A stretch of DNA of 8,477 bases from Lachnospiraceae bacterium UBA7480 (lineage in GTDB: Bacteria > Bacillota > Clostridia > Lachnospirales > Lachnospiraceae), in assembly GCA_002479655.1 (NCBI GenBank), contig DLOQ01000077.1, positions 13,665 through 22,141 of the forward strand, in the 5' to 3' direction. This document shows, piece after piece, positions 7,447 through 8,477 of the stretch (positions within the stretch are counted from its first letter, which is position 1; the number at the start of each line of letters is the position of its first letter). The notes under the pieces were generated by a model. That model was not told the origin of the DNA and did no database searches. It was given only the letters and a program-made list of their open reading frames with translations. A program made the position numbers and the translations under genes.

Positions 7447-7455
7447 TGGTAAAAT
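7447..7455 (+). promoter_or_regulatory. Candidate extended -10 promoter for the galE leader
   Basis: TGGTAAAAT fits TGn plus a 5/6 match to TATAAT. No good -35 is present at normal spacing. An alternative is TTGAAA (7431-7436), 19 nt and GATAAT (7456-7461). Either would give a long leader of roughly 120 nt before galE, containing the structures at 7499-7574. Confidence 0.35.
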
Positions 7456-7498
7456 GATAATTAATAGAAAATTTTAATAAAAAAGACGAGGAGCAAAA

Positions 7499-7525
7499 AG
7501 GTTGAAAAACTTTATTTTTTAACCT
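7499..7525 (+). promoter_or_regulatory. Leader hairpin upstream of galE
   Basis: AGGTTGAAAAA (7499-7509) pairs with TTTTTTAACCT (7515-7525) over 11 bp with one G-U, around a 5-nt loop. AACCT (7521-7525) could instead pair with AGGTT (7528-7532) of the next hairpin: the 12-nt sequence 7521-7532 is a perfect palindrome. The two hairpins could therefore compete. It is A/T-rich and could alternatively be a weak terminator of the preceding gene. Confidence 0.45.
7502..7522 (+). CDS. Possible six-codon leader ORF upstream of galE
   Basis: TTG at 7502 opens a reading frame encoding (M)KNFIF followed by TAA. A strong GAGGAG (7488-7493) lies 8 nt upstream. The start falls in the left arm and the stop in the right arm of the hairpin at 7499-7525, so a translating ribosome would open that hairpin. 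It may instead be chance in an A/T-rich leader; there is no coding evidence beyond the ribosome site. Confidence 0.25.
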   Translation: MKNFIF

Positions 7526-7526
7526 G

Positions 7527-7574
7527 CAGGTTTTGAGCTGCGCCAAAACCTGGATCATAAAAAACAGTCGCAGC
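7527..7574 (+). ncRNA. Predicted H-type pseudoknot in the galE 5' leader (candidate riboregulator)
   Basis: Stem 1 is CAGGTTTTG (7527-7535) with CAAAACCTG (7544-7552), nine Watson-Crick pairs. Its 8-nt loop contains GCTGCG (7537-7542), which is fully complementary to CGCAGC (7569-7574), giving stem 2 of six pairs, five of them G-C. The linkers are one nt (7536), one nt (7543) and a 16-nt A-rich loop (7553-7568). These lengths fit classical H-type geometry, in which loop 1 crosses the deep groove and an A-rich loop 3 lies in the shallow groove of stem 1. The galE Shine-Dalgarno AAGGAGG starts at 7575, the very next base. Small pseudoknot riboswitches such as preQ1 and SAM-II use a comparable layout, but here the SD is adjacent rather than paired. 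The function is inferred; the ligand, if any, is unknown. Confidence 0.55.
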
Positions 7575-7587
7575 AAGGAGGCTTAAG

Positions 7588-8477
7588 ATGGCAATTTTGG
7601 TAACAGGTGGAAGCGGCTTTATAGGAAGCCATACGGTAGTAGAATTATTTGAGGCGGGCAGGGAGGTTGTGGTGATCGATAATCTGAGCAATTCTTCTCC
7701 GGTCGCATTAAAACGGGTAGAGGAGATCACCGGAAAGCCTGTCGTCTTTTATCAGGCGGATATCAGGGACAGGGAAGCGCTGGAGGAAGTGTTTGCCAAG
7801 GAAAAGATAGAAAGCTGCATCCATTTTGCCGGCTTAAAGGCTGTGGGAGAATCCGTTGAAAAACCGTGGGAATATTATGATAATAATATTACGGGCACAC
7901 TGACGCTGGTGGATGTTATGCGAAAACATGATGTCAAGAATATTATCTTTTCCTCTTCCTCGACGGTATATGGCGATCCGGACAGCGTGCCGGTGACGGA
8001 AGAAAGCCCTTTGAAGAAATGCACGAATCCTTACGGAACGACAAAATCCATGTTGGAGCAGATCCTGACGGATATCCAGACGGCGGATCCGGAGTGGAAT
8101 GTGGTGCTGCTGCGTTATTTCAATCCAATCGGCGCGCATAAGAGCGGCAGGATCGGAGAAAACCCCAATGGCATCCCGAATAATCTGATGCCTTATATTA
8201 CGCAGGTGGCTGTGGGAAAGAGGGAACGGCTTGGCGTATTCGGCGACGATTATGATACGCCGGACGGCACAGGAGTCAGGGATTATATCCATGTGGTCGA
8301 TCTGGCAAGGGGACATGTAAAGGCGTTAAAGAAGATCGAAGAAAAGGCAGGGCTTTGCATTTATAATCTGGGCACCGGTCAGGGCTACAGCGTGCTGGAT
8401 GTGGTGAAGAGCTTTGAGGAGGCTTCCGGCGTGAAGATCCCGTATGAGATATTACCCAGAAGGGCAGGGGATATTGC
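7588..8477 (+). CDS. galE: UDP-glucose 4-epimerase (3' end outside window)
   Basis: This enzyme interconverts UDP-glucose and UDP-galactose with bound NAD+, serving galactose use (Leloir pathway) and supply of UDP-galactose for surface glycans. It belongs to the short-chain dehydrogenase superfamily and is cytoplasmic. The visible 296 residues show the Rossmann motif [10 protein letters not shown] (residues 6-15), IDNLSNSS after strand 2, [24 protein letters not shown] (Ser124), NPYGTTK (Tyr149 and Lys153, the catalytic pair at the same numbering as in E. coli GalE), [28 protein letters not shown] and [15 protein letters not shown]. About 40 C-terminal residues are missing, including the position that decides whether N-acetylated sugars are accepted. 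AAGGAGG (7575-7581) lies 6 nt before the ATG. The leader is about 120 nt and carries a predicted pseudoknot ending at the ribosome site, so translation may be controlled. Confidence 0.96.
   Translation, partial: MAILVTGGSGFIGSHTVVELFEAGREVVVIDNLSNSSPVALKRVEEITGKPVVFYQADIRDREALEEVFAKEKIESCIHFAGLKAVGESVEKPWEYYDNNITGTLTLVDVMRKHDVKNIIFSSSSTVYGDPDSVPVTEESPLKKCTNPYGTTKSMLEQILTDIQTADPEWNVVLLRYFNPIGAHKSGRIGENPNGIPNNLMPYITQVAVGKRERLGVFGDDYDTPDGTGVRDYIHVVDLARGHVKALKKIEEKAGLCIYNLGTGQGYSVLDVVKSFEEASGVKIPYEILPRRAGDI

Noticed and set aside
7527..7581. Identification of the galE leader as a known preQ1-I riboswitch
   Set aside because: Loop 3 and the nearby SD look similar, but the stem sequences differ, the SD is not part of stem 2 and galE has no link to queuosine metabolism.

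Overview
The window reads as chromosomal DNA of a spore-forming, low-to-mid G+C Firmicute, most likely a member of the Clostridia close to Lachnospiraceae. This rests on strong AGGAGG-type ribosome sites, A/T-rich promoters with extended -10 boxes, a GerA/SpoVAF-type spore protein, and the style of the GH25 lysozyme with cell-wall-binding repeats and of the DMT transporter. It is an inference from family resemblance. All genes lie on the + strand. I see no rRNA, tRNA, CRISPR array or insertion sequence.

Layout: (1) 1-623, 3' part of a D-alanine--D-alanine ligase gene. (2) 646-1581, a ten-helix DMT/EamA transporter only 22 nt downstream, probably the same transcript. (3) 1735-3549, a secreted GH25 muramidase with 16 C-terminal cell-wall-binding repeats, followed by a strong hairpin terminator (3635-3685). 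(4) 3755-5251, a stand-alone SpoVAF/GerA-type spore protein with a possible forespore promoter. (5) 5345-6829, the dipeptidase pepD behind an extended -10 promoter. (6) 6962-7420, an A/T-rich orphan gene for a small single-span membrane protein. (7) 7421-7587, a structured leader. (8) 7588-8477, galE (UDP-glucose 4-epimerase), cut by the window end.

Several genes touch the envelope: peptidoglycan precursor synthesis (ligase), peptidoglycan cleavage (GH25), spore membrane (GerA family) and sugar nucleotides for surface glycans (galE). They do not form one operon, since promoters and a terminator separate them.

The most interesting item is the galE leader. A 9-bp hairpin (7527-7552) has a loop that is perfectly complementary over 6 nt to the bases directly 5' of the galE Shine-Dalgarno. 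Together they make a textbook H-type pseudoknot with an A-rich third loop. Just upstream are a second hairpin that competes for one arm and a possible six-codon leader ORF. This looks like a cis-regulatory RNA, and I cannot assign it to a known class.
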